Shown here one piece after another: positions 11,229 through 21,783 of a DNA stretch of 64,000 bases (within the stretch, counting starts at the first letter, position 1; every line of letters starts with the position of its first letter). Below the pieces are notes generated by a model, which was not told the origin of the DNA, did no database searches, and was given only the letters and a program-made list of their open reading frames with translations. A program made the position numbers and the translations under genes. Source of the stretch: Blasia pusilla (lineage: Eukaryota; Marchantiophyta; Marchantiopsida; Blasiales); NCBI GenBank assembly GCA_050084515.1, contig CM114272.1, forward strand, positions 55,242,001-55,306,000, read 5' to 3'.

Positions 11229-12768
11229 TTAGTTTCCCTATTTATCACTCATTGCTAATATTGTCTATCACAAGTTATAACACATTCTTTGGACCTATGT
11301 GCATGATTGATAGTCCTCTTTATATGATCTACGAACTATTTAGCCGTTTGGGATTCTATCTTATTATCAACGTACTTGATCATTGTCTCACCTTATAGAC
11401 ACTAGGCCCTGATGTTCACTAATGACTCGCTCCTTATATTGGTCTTAGCATCCGTGATAATTGTGACCCCCAAACACAAATTATCCAAGATGGCATCAAC
11501 ATTTTTCTTCATATTCCCCATATGTTTCTCAAGTGGATTTATGAGAAATAAATTCTAAGTAACTAGGATATGAATAACCCTTCATCTTTGTTGTTTCTAA
11601 CACTACTTCCTTGAAAGCATATTTAAATAATAAGTTTGTATTATCTTATGTGAGTCTAATTGGAATGGCATTGTCTCCTAAGTCTCCACTTCATCCGAGG
11701 GTCTCCCTTCCCTTCTTTGTTCAATTTCCACGAGTATCATATTTGAAAGATCCCATTGCACATTAGTAGTGACCTTCACACATAATTTGATATGATGGGT
11801 AGTGTGATTCTCATCCTTCATTCTTTCTCTCTTTCGTCTGAAATGCACCACCATCTAAATGCTATGATATATTTTCATTAAATATAAACAATACTTACAC
11901 TACCATTTGTTTAATGTTCCATCTTCCACTTGTACTTCTTCTTAATGTTCCTTCACAATGTGTTGGAGTTTCATGACTTTTTTCATAACTAAAAGCATAT
12001 ATTAACATCGCCAAATAAGTATTTGGGCAATTCCTAATAATTAATTTAAAATTAAATCTATGAAACTTATGCAAATGATACCATATGTTGTATATGAATG
12101 CTCCAACAACAACCTTGGACAGATTATTATAAAAAGAAGGTCAATGTGCTAATTTAGATAACTGATATATCTTAATCAAATTATCAATTTTAGAAGATGG
12201 AAAAACATATTCTCACTTATGAAGCTTGCCTATCTATGGAGAAATAAATTTAGACAAAAGAGTATAGATAGTATGACATCTAGAGAGGAATGAGATTGTG
12301 AGATAATACTAAAATGAGAAAGTTTATATGGTGGAGGATGGAAGGAAGGGAATTGTTTTTGTTTCTCATATATTCTCACTTTCTATTAATATCTAAACCA
12401 ATTCCACTAATAATCATGTTTCAAATCTAAATTTGTTCTCACAATCCCAAACCTTTTTCAACTATCCTAACTTCTTCATCCACCTTCATTTATAACATTT
12501 ACATTATGAAATACAACAATCCTAATCCAATTATACTTTTACCTTCCCTTTTCTTCTTCGGATCCACCAATGAATATCAATCACTTGGCCTTTGGAGCAA
12601 TGAGTATCCTATAGCCCCCCCTACCGGCACATAACTTTTTTTCACATTGTTATGTTGAGAGCTTTTCTTTGAGTAAGAATGAACCTTTTAGCTACAAAAA
12701 TCCTAGATACAAGATGAATTATGTAACAATTTTCCCCTATTTAGTATAGAATCAAGAGGTATGTTTTC
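11229..12768. other. AT-rich DNA with possible hAT and LTR remnants
   Basis: The first 550 bases may be the upstream part of the hAT relic, read on the minus strand with many stops. The last 200 bases precede a primer-binding-site-like motif and so may be the end of a 5' LTR. Nothing else is recognisable. Confidence 0.4.
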
Positions 12769-12794
12769 TATTTTCTAACAATATGGATCAGAGC
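12769..12794 (+). mobile_element. Copia-type LTR end and primer-binding site remnant
   Basis: TTTTCTAACA followed by ATATGGATCAGAGC resembles the junction of many plant copia elements, where the LTR ends in CA and is followed by TGGTATCAGAGC, complementary to initiator methionine tRNA. One base of the canonical site is missing. No gag or pol is readable downstream, so only the boundary remains. Confidence 0.5.
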
Positions 12795-13825
12795 ATCCAT
12801 GACTTCCACAAGTACACATGGGAGAGTTTATGGGAGGAATTTACTCGCATGCATCCTTTGATTAGTGTTTGTAATATATAAGAAGTATACAAATTGATCT
12901 TTTTTACAATAATTTAATGAGTTTGATCTCCAAGAGGATCACGATTATGTGAAAAGAGAGTTAAAGATTACGTTTATCTTGCAATAGTTGTAGTTAAGTA
13001 TGTACATTTTGGATTCAATCATTTATCACTGTATTCTTCTCTCTATTAGTATCAATATTTCTTTCCTCGATTCTCTCCAATGGAATTGAAATCATGCTCA
13101 GGTAGGTCTTCACTCAACATCGAAGAACCTCACAGTGACCTCAACAAGAAGTTGGCTTCTCCTACTTTCGGAACTCAATCCGTCTAGGTAGGCTACTCTT
13201 TGTCGAACAGATTTCTTACAACTCCATGTTGATTATTCTAATGATGGAATTGTTCTCCTAATTCACTCTTCACTCTGCAGACCCAATGAGAATTCTCAGA
13301 CATAGGCATCGCAGATCAGAATGAAGAAATGAGTGTTTTACTACTCCATCAAGAATGAGAAAGCTTCAAAGTGTTATACAAGCTCGAGAGGGTATGACTC
13401 CCTTGCTCTGACCATTCCTACAGGATAAGGACTTCGTGAAAGAATGATGAGGATAGCTCCTTTCATGCTTCTTAAATATCTCTCGAGACAATAGTAGGTC
13501 CAAAGATCTGAAGCATCTCTTACAAATCTAGTGTCTATTGAGAGTTTGTAACTACCTTAATTTACGGTTCTCTTATCTTTTTTATGATCGCTATGATTCC
13601 GCTGCGCGTAACTGTCCTCACTTCCTGTCTGGTCCAAAAAGTCACGCCTCTTCCTAGCATAACTACTCTAACGGTGTGCCGCTTGAAATCACTTCGAGTC
13701 TTAGCTTCGTTTCGCTGCTTAGTTTGGACTTCTTCTTCTTCACTTGAGGACGAAGCTCTTCTTGAGGACAAAGTGTTGCATTCTTCGCGATTGTTCTAGG
13801 TGCTTCGTTCTTCATGCTTTGCTGA
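12795..13825. other. Intergenic DNA, nothing recognised
   Basis: No coding frame resembles a known protein. If the motif at 12784-12794 is a true primer-binding site, this stretch would be the decayed internal part of a copia element. Confidence 0.4.
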
Positions 13826-13930
13826 AGAGCAAAGCACTTCTTCCTCTTCTTCTTCATCGAGCTTTGTTCAAGAGCGAAGCACTTCTTCCTCTTCTTCTTC
13901 ATCGAGCTTCGTTCAAAAGCGAAGCACTTC
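13826..13930. repeat. 45-bp tandem repeat, about 2.3 copies
   Basis: Units start at 13826, 13871 and 13916 (partial) with the word AGAGCGAAGCACTTC and an internal run rich in TTC. The period is a multiple of three, so several frames stay open on both strands. The predicted peptides are low complexity and not convincing. Confidence 0.9.
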
Positions 13931-14713
13931 ATAAACAGGTTTTTAATAAGGATTTAATGTCTTTTCCAAGCTTTGCTCTTAGTCTTTAGACTTCGTTAAC
14001 GCAATTCCATCTCCTCTAAGGCAAATCCTTGATTTTCCATCTCTCTGCCTTGTCCTAGGAGCTTTGTCATCTATTTCAAAATAACTAATTCTTCCAATTT
14101 CACAAACATAATATCTAAAACAGTCTTATATGTACAATCTTCACTTCATAGAATTTGTATTCCTTTAATCAAAATGTATAAATTTCTAAATGTACAAAAT
14201 TGTTGACATCACAGTGTCACTCAAGGGGTGACAAAGGCCCAAGCCGTTCAAGCATGGTATGGGATGTTGAAATGAGACTTGCGGAAACGGGTGAGATATG
14301 CAATACTCCTAACGCACACCTCACCTACGTTGAGAGATATATTTGAGATGGTAGAAAGCATTGACCTCAACATGGTTGAGGAGAGTGTAGCACCCATGAA
14401 TCACGCGCAAGAGTAGTCAAGATTAATGCACGTCATTGCAACAATATGTACCTTGAGAGAGGAGTGTGGCATCACGAGCTCAAGGAGATTACAATGAGCA
14501 TGTGCCATAGCAACCTATGCCATTAATTATAAGTGGATAAGAAGCAACAACCATGAGTCGTTTTTTGGACGTGTGGTGGAGCGCATCACCAACATGATTG
14601 CACCTGTTAGGGTAGTGGACGGATATCCCAACTTGGAGGACTAGCTGGGCCCGCATCATGAATATAATAGAGTGATCAATGTTAGCGGTATGGTCACACG
14701 CACGCCAAATGTT
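13931..14713. other. Intergenic DNA, nothing recognised
   Basis: Plus-strand frames near 14370-14700 are short and broken. I see no family match. Confidence 0.4.
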
Positions 14714-15275
14714 TTAGTTTACATCCCAAGATATGGCCAAATTGCAGGCCAAAGAGGGCACCAAAGTAAGTTGGTGGTAGGGGTAGGCCCAAAGGTCGTG
14801 CACTAGGTGGTATGGTGGGAGGACAAGGAGTTGGATTTGTTCGTAAGGATGGTAGATATGCATGTGGAGGAGGTATAGGTCCGCTACCTCCATGAGAGTT
14901 TTGGGAGATGGTACACCTCCCAAATAGTCGATACCATCCACAAATATGCAAGGCACTTTCTCTCTCATTTTGGCAGATATCCTAACTTTACTCTTTTCTT
15001 TGTAAATTCTATGATCATTGGGAGATGGTTTACCTCACTAATGTACCAAGCATGCCGATGTGATTGGCGTTTGCCATCCAAGACAATAATGGCATGCTTA
15101 ACATATTGTTTTCTAGTCTTAAATCCAACATACCAATGATAAGGTTTTTTCCTATCATTGGTGGTGGTGGTGGTTTGGGGGCATAGGGACATAAGGGTTT
15201 GCCGCCTTTCAGACATGCTTTTTGGATTTGCTCAACAAAGTCTCTTTCTTTTACATTTTGTAGTTTCCCCAACAT
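14714..15275 (-). pseudogene. Unidentified coding relic, frameshifted
   Basis: Two adjoining minus-strand frames (14965-15216 and 14714-14968) read as one ordinary-looking protein broken by a frameshift near 14966. Words such as KPYHWYVGFKTRKQYVKHA and CIFVDGIDYLGGVPS have normal amino-acid composition, unlike the low-complexity frames nearby. An overlapping frame at 15030-15275 may be its upstream part. I do not recognise the family. Given the surroundings, a transposon-derived protein is the likeliest origin. Confidence 0.35.
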
Positions 15276-16900
15276 TATAAGATTGTGTCCTTGAATCCAA
15301 TAATCGCAATAGATGGCATTACGTATGTACTTACATGGAAGGAGTTAAAGTCAATGAAATGTGTCACATAACATAAATGTTTGTGAAAAACCTTTTCCAC
15401 AATGCAAATGTCATGTGTTATAATTAATACAACACATGTGAAATGCAATCCTTATTAATCCCATCTTTATCCTTGTCTTCTTTGAGTATCCAAGGTATTC
15501 CTAGTAGAGACCTTAACCAATAGATGGCAATGTGCTAGTTGAAAGTCTCCAGAAGTCAAAATATTCAATGCACTTCGACAAAAACAAACAGATTTCTTGT
15601 GCTCAAGGGAATAGCGAGAATGGACCCACCCAAGTGGGTCTCGCTAGAGGGAGGTTTGAAAGGCTGCTTTCTCATGAGGGATTGGGCTCCTCCCATGAAT
15701 GCAACAAACATACTCAGGAATTGACCAACAATATGAATTGAACAACAATACGATCTTTCTACTCCCCTCCCTTTGACAATCACAACTATGTGAGAACATT
15801 AACAACCATACAAATAGGCAAAGATTTTTTTCCCTTGACATTCAAGCATAAGTCATACATGGCCTACAAGTAATGCAACGCCAAGAAAAAGCTTGAATTT
15901 TAACAAGTATATCATAGTGTCCCTATGGAGGAGACTATTTTTTGTGTTGAAAAATAACTTCCAACCACCGTAAGCTAATACACCCATGGCAGGTATATCC
16001 ATGAACTTTGAAGAAGCTATATTTCATTGGTGTCATGATCATGCATCTACTAGCCAAAACATTAATGTCCTCAACATGGATATATAAGTACGTGTATGTT
16101 TCCCAAGAATGATTGAATGTTCCAACAAATTTACAAGAGATGCAAAGAGTGAAGAAAAAACAAGATTGATAAGAGCAAACCAAAGCCAATGGCATGAAAA
16201 TTTAGACAAGAGAGAAAACGAATGAGCAAGGATGATATATCCAGCAAAAAGTTACAAGCAAGTGGGAACTCAAAAGAAACGCACAATCGAGACTAATAGA
16301 GACAAGACAAGCCTAAAGGTAGGGAGCAAAGACAAGGCCCAAAGACGAGGATTTCTTACGCAAAGATGACCTTTTGGGAGCAATAAAATGAAAGTAGAGA
16401 TGAGCCTGGAAGCTTTGAAAAATGAGTATCAGGTAATATTGAGGTGGAGCAACCAACAAACCTTTGAGCAAATGAAGTTATATATATGATCACGGGGGAG
16501 TAACATCAATGATCCAACAAGGTGCAAAGCATTGACAATCCACAACTAACAATGAGGAGTAGTAAGGGAGGGATGAGTGTAAAGTAGACCTAAGTGACGT
16601 GGAAGAATTTTGGCGAGGATGAGCAATAACACCCAGAGAACAAAGATCATTGCAATGATCCTATAATTACGACCATTTGAGGATGAGTAAGGATCCAATA
16701 CCAACGGGTAGGAACAACACTATTTTGCGACATAGGCACAATCAATCAAAGTTTGGCAACAAGCATGACCACATATTGGATAATTCCTACAACATGGAGT
16801 GTTCAGCAGAGACAAACAAGGAGAAAACCCTTTGTAGTCAAGCATGAATGGGGAAAAGCATGACCTAGCACCAATGAAAGAGCTAGCCACCAACAATAAG
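15276..16900. other. Intergenic DNA, nothing recognised
   Basis: Open frames are short and overlap on both strands without family resemblance. Confidence 0.5.
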
Positions 16901-16904
16901 AGAT

Positions 16905-17195
16905 TGCCAACGAGTGTTCGGGGGGGACAAGCTTGAAGCCAACTACTACCTTGAAGCATGAACAAGAGCTAAACGCAACCCTTGCACCAACAACGAGAGG
17001 TAAATAATGAGCGGGGACCAATGCAAACATCATAGAGCATCAAGCATTTGGCGAGGTTGAACAAGGAGCCATCCACAAACGAGCCAACCAACCATCAAAA
17101 ATGATAAAATTGTAAAAATATCACCAGTAAGTATTCGACACGAATAAGTTTGCAACCAACCACCGCATACCTTGGGGCATGAACAAGAGCGCTTT
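16905..17195. repeat. Diverged direct repeat with a period of about 215 bp
   Basis: A block ending CATGAACAAGAGC occurs near 16914-16976 and again near 17129-17192. Both are preceded by a CGAGTGTTCG/AGTATTCGAC-like start and a CCAACTACTAC/CCAACCACCGC-like middle. Similarity is moderate, so this is an old duplication. Confidence 0.55.
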
Positions 17196-17885
17196 GTGAC
17201 TCGGCCACTATCGAACAAAAAAAAAAGAAAAAAAGGAAGAGAGAATAGTGAGATCAATTTGACGATGATGAGCAATTTAAGGGGAGAGTGAGCCAATCCC
17301 TATTTTGTCCATAATTCCAAATTCGTTAGTCCCTCACAAATCCCATAAGACAAAGTTTCCCTAAACCCATCCATCAATTTATAGACTCGTCATACAGATC
17401 TGCTTTGAATGGAGCCGTTCGTACCTAAGAGATAACCCCTCTTTCCCCTGCCTTGATATTTGCGTTCAACGGCCACGCTATAGGCCTCGCACGATCGAAG
17501 CGCCTAACTAGAATGCCTACTCTAAGTGCGCCTTCATTGCATCATTGAAAGGCTAATTATGGCCTTCGCTAATGTTATTTGAAGAATGAATAATCATTTA
17601 TGTTAGCATTCGAGGAAAAAGTAAGTAAGAAGTGAGTGAGTGAGAGAAAAAGAATAAGCGAGAGAAATATTTTCTTAAAGAAGTTTAGCTATTTCCAAAT
17701 AGCAAGTTTGAGCGTATGAATGAAGGCTTCACTTCGTTTAGAAAATATTGCTCTCATATAGGAACTCTCTTTCCTCGAAGGATAACATATTATTAATTTC
17801 TAAATTTCAAATAATAATAGTGTTCATAAAATTAGGATGAAACAACCTTTTCTTTCTATTTATGCCTAATTTATTATATTACATA

Positions 17886-17888
<3 letters not shown>
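17196..17888. other. Intergenic DNA, nothing recognised
   Basis: AT-rich DNA with GAGAGA-type runs near 17630-17670 and no plausible gene. Confidence 0.5.

Positions 17889-17916
<28 letters not shown>
17889..17916. repeat. (AT)n microsatellite
   Basis: About 14 uninterrupted AT dinucleotides. Confidence 0.97.
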
Positions 17917-17919
<3 letters not shown>

Positions 17920-17940
17920 TAACCTTATTGGGAAAATAAA

Positions 17941-18430
17941 ATAGTGAGCCAATTTACATTAGCACCTCATAAACCTCACCTTTATGTTGTGAGAAGGATT
18001 ATGCGGTATGTGAAATTCTCTACTCAATACATGCTTCAATTTGAATCTTCTATGAGTTTACAATTACAAGGATTCACAAAATGAACATATAGTTGCTTTA
18101 TCTTCAACATAGGCCGAGTACATGGGAGCAACCTATGGAGCATGTGAGGTGGTTGCGACTTCATCGATTAATTGTTGAGATTGGTATTAGTAACTTAGTA
18201 TCCAATATAAAGTATGCAAACAAATTTTGCAGCATCAAGCTTACCAATGACCAAATGTTTCATGCTTAAACAAAAGATGTTGAGATACACTAACATTTTT
18301 ATCAAAGAGAAAGTGCTTGTAGGAGAAATTGATCTTGTCTATATAGATACATATCAATAAATTGATGATATCTTTACGAAGGTATTGTCTTGAGATGTTT
18401 ATAAATAATTTAGATGCTACACAGCGATAT
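17941..18430 (+). pseudogene. Ty1/copia RNase H domain relic
   Basis: In shifting plus-strand frames this reads as the C-terminal RNase H of a copia polyprotein: AEYMGATYGACEVV, then RLIVEIGISNLVS, then SIKLTNDQMFHA, then HFIKEKVLVGEIDLVYI, ending with DDIFTK. These correspond in order to the family blocks AEY-A, W-R-LL-E-G, IKL--NP-FH, HFIR and I-D--TK. Frameshifts and stops make it non-functional. The upstream integrase and reverse transcriptase are not recognisable. Confidence 0.8.
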
Positions 18431-18790
18431 GAGCTTGAGGTGAAATATTGAAGATTGAGTTATAATCAGACCTATTGGACATCCAATTTGCTATATTTGG
18501 TACTCATACGAAGTAGGAAGATTGAATTTTGGTTAGTTAGTTAAGTAGAATTATCTTAAGTAGGGTTAGTTAATCACAATTAGTTTAACTTGAGACAATA
18601 GCTAGAGTTACTTGTACATGCCCTATATAATTGAGAACGGGACTAGCTTCCACTCATTCTCTCATTACAAATTTATATTCTCCATTGTGGTGTGTGGGTG
18701 TAAAAGCCATATCCTATCAATTATGCTTCTTTAGCACTTTTCTATACCAAGTCCTTAAGAAAACAGGTTGTGGAATTCTTTTTGCTCTAA
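18431..18790 (+). mobile_element. Possible 3' LTR of the copia relic
   Basis: Directly after an RNase H end a copia element should have a polypurine tract and its 3' LTR. This segment sits there, contains TATATAATTGAGAACGGG (a possible TATA region) and runs to a CA-containing stretch. Its exact borders and the partner LTR were not found. Confidence 0.35.
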
Positions 18791-18799
18791 ACAAATCAG

Positions 18800-21490
18800 A
18801 GCAAGCATAAGTGTAGAAATTGAGCATGTTTTCAACTAGTACACCGCACTACAGGAAGGAAAGCTCCGCATGCAAAAAAGTAATGTAGTGCTCATTGTTC
18901 TCGATACTCCAAGGCACTTATAACTTTAGGGATCGGGGATGTTTTAAACTAGCGCAACGAAGTACAAACATAAACCAATTTGCAGAGTATCATTGCAGCA
19001 CATGGCATCATAACTAAAAAATTATATTGCCTAGTAGTAACTCACCAGAACGAGGACTAGGGCGTTTAGGTGAGTCTATCGAAGGGCGGACTAGAGTTTG
19101 CAAGTATTACACTATAATTTTCTCCCACATACCCCATAAAAGCATAGGGAGTAGGAGAAGCTGACCAAGTGAGTATATCAAAGTGAAAACAATGGGTAGC
19201 AACATCCTACGCGAGAGCTTTAGAAAAGCCACGACGAAGAAATTTGGCCAATACATGCAATAAACAGGGAGTTTCTTACGAGAGAATAGTGCAGTTGATG
19301 CTCCAACGTGTTTACCATCACAACTCATCGTATTTGGTAATGTTCATCTGAGGAATTCCCACATACTCGTAAACATGTTATATCCTCCGATCACTATTGC
19401 ATAACATAAAACACAAGTAAAGGAGGGGAGTATTCTTATGAGATTCATTGTATGCACTCTTAGAAATGACGTTGCTTACGTCTTCAACAACAATTTTTTT
19501 CGCGGAAACTTAAGTACACAACCTCAACAACGATCATGTAATTTATGCGTCCATCGATCGCCATTTCTCGATTTATTTTGAAGAGACAGAAGAGGAACTT
19601 GAATCCTATAACATTCACTGACCGAAATGGAAAGCACAACCTTTAGATGCCATTCCCATGAAATAGCTTAACGATGCATAATCACACCATAAAAAATCTT
19701 AAACCGGCTTGAGCGAATGACACTAGTGATTTCGGTTAAACACATAGAAATGGAGGAAATCCCTATGAACTTTGTCTCATTTAGGGACTAAAATGGCAAG
19801 TAGTTACTAAATACTTGCTCTCTCACGAAGTGGAGAGTGTACAACAAGGGATACCCTAATGGTCATATACACGACCTTTCACGAAAATAAATGTCTTATT
19901 AGTAGCATGTCGACTAGGTTTCGTCTATCCCTAATATCGGACCGCCTAGATTTTTTCCCGCATGTAAGATGAAACTTGGATGTCCTCCCCGACGTCTCCA
20001 TCCCGACCCAACGTGTCACCACTACCATTCAAAGCCCGGGTAGACGCCTACTAGTAGGGGCCGTAATGATGTTTATGTAAGCATGAAAAATTGGTCTCTC
20101 TCATGAGCAACATCTTGAATGCCATGTTTATTCCAAATTTCTTGTTGGCCATGAGGCTTGAAAGCGTGTGGCACCTAGGAAATCAACCAAACATTGTGGT
20201 CCTAAGTGATGAATCTAATTTGAGTGTTTTTTCCTTGCCCATTTTTTCTTGAAGAAGCAAACAAAACATCGGGGAGTCAAAAAGATTGTTACACCAACCC
20301 TATGACGTTATGGTGTAATTGCATCTATCGTTCTTCCATACTAGTTGTATTTGATAGAGATAGAGTTTTGTAAGCATGGGTGGCTATCTATCATTGACAT
20401 TGAGTTTTGTATGGAGTGGTGGTTATGTGTTATCACAGAGTTGGTTTTTATATGCATTTTAGACATCTACACGACTTTGATACCATTTTGTTGTATATTC
20501 ACAACATTCTATTTGGAATTATTACAGGTAAGATCCATGGGTTGCATGTATGAGAATGTGAGAACTACCCTTGTGTTGTGTGCTTTATTTTCCAAAGACA
20601 TATGCATTCCATGATTGCCAAGTTGTTGTCCATGGACATAATTGCATTTTTAGACCTTTTAGAGCATATTCAATTCCTTGATTTGGATTTGATCACCTCT
20701 CCATGGCGACTCTTAGGTCAATGATAATCGTGTGGGTTCAACTCCTACAAGAGTCTTATGATTCATTGATGGAATGAGGTAGTTACATGGTTAGGGTAGG
20801 TTTGATTTTGATTTTGGTCGTTTCTCTTGAGTTTTTTTGGGATGTAGTGACATATGTTGGTGGTCTCCAACCCTTAAATTTGGCAACTTCACATATTACC
20901 CATCAAAGAGTGCTATGCCTTTTGTCTTTTCATGACTTGGAAAAAGGATGGCGGCCCCTTGAAGTGGACGTTACAACGATGAGGATGAAGACCCCACACA
21001 CACACGCCAAAGCTCTCCACTATGGGGAATCTCCAAAAAGATAAAATGGACTTCAAATTTTTCGAAGATTACCGGTACCTCAACCCCAAGAACAAAGTAA
21101 AGGGTCAAAGTTAACTATAACGGTCCGATCTAGTGAAAAAGCAAGAAGCTGGGCACTATTCTCACCCACAATAAAAAAGAGGTCAAAACGCTCGGACGTT
21201 TAGTGGCTAATATGGACTAACCCATGTCGAATGGACTCACCCTATTTATGTCTCTGCCTCTCTTGCAAAAAGAGAAATCTGTTTCCATAGTGGGGTCCCA
21301 TCTCCTCACCGTATGTAAAAGCTAGCTTCCCACCAATGCACGAACAAATAAATAAGGAAGAAGCTCCCATGACTCGAAGCTGGCACCCCACCACATCAAT
21401 CACTCCCCAGTTTGTTTGTCTTCGTCTCTTGTGTTGCAGGGACATAAATGCTACCGGCCTTCCCCGTTATGAACGAAAAAGGGACGAGCT
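18800..21490. other. Intergenic DNA, nothing recognised
   Basis: A GC-richer patch at about 19900-20050 and a locally repetitive stretch near 20345-20450 stand out, but no protein family or RNA gene is recognisable. The open frames at 20345-20614 and 20787-21044 look like chance. Confidence 0.45.
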
Positions 21491-21496
21491 AATGCC

Positions 21497-21710
21497 AAAC
21501 CCAAAAGGAGAGGCGGTGTTCGTTTTCCTCGTAGAAACGCTACCTTCCCACCTCCACAAACGAACGAACGAAGAAAAGAGGACAGACAGCTCTTCTCGCT
21601 CGAAGAAGAACGAACCCAAAGGAGTGGGGGCGTTCGTTTTCCACGTAGAAACGCTTCCTTCCCACCTCCACAAACGAACGAACGAACGAAGGAAAGCAAG
21701 CAGCTCTTCT
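21497..21710. repeat. 114-bp direct repeat, two copies
   Basis: Units at about 21497-21596 and 21611-21710 share AACCCAAAGGAG, TTCGTTTTCC, GTAGAAACGC, CCCACCTCCACAAACGAACG and CAGCTCTTCT at a constant offset of 114. Because 114 is a multiple of three, long frames stay open on both strands. I do not take them as genes. The repeat marks the left border of the GC-rich island holding the GDSL gene. Confidence 0.93.
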
Positions 21711-21762
21711 ATGGCCTTCCGAGTGAAATGGCTCGGATTCCATCCATCCATCGTGGATCTGG

Positions 21763-21783
21763 TGATTATTATTATTATTATTA
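21763..21783. repeat. (ATT)n microsatellite
   Basis: About six to seven ATT units. Confidence 0.9.
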
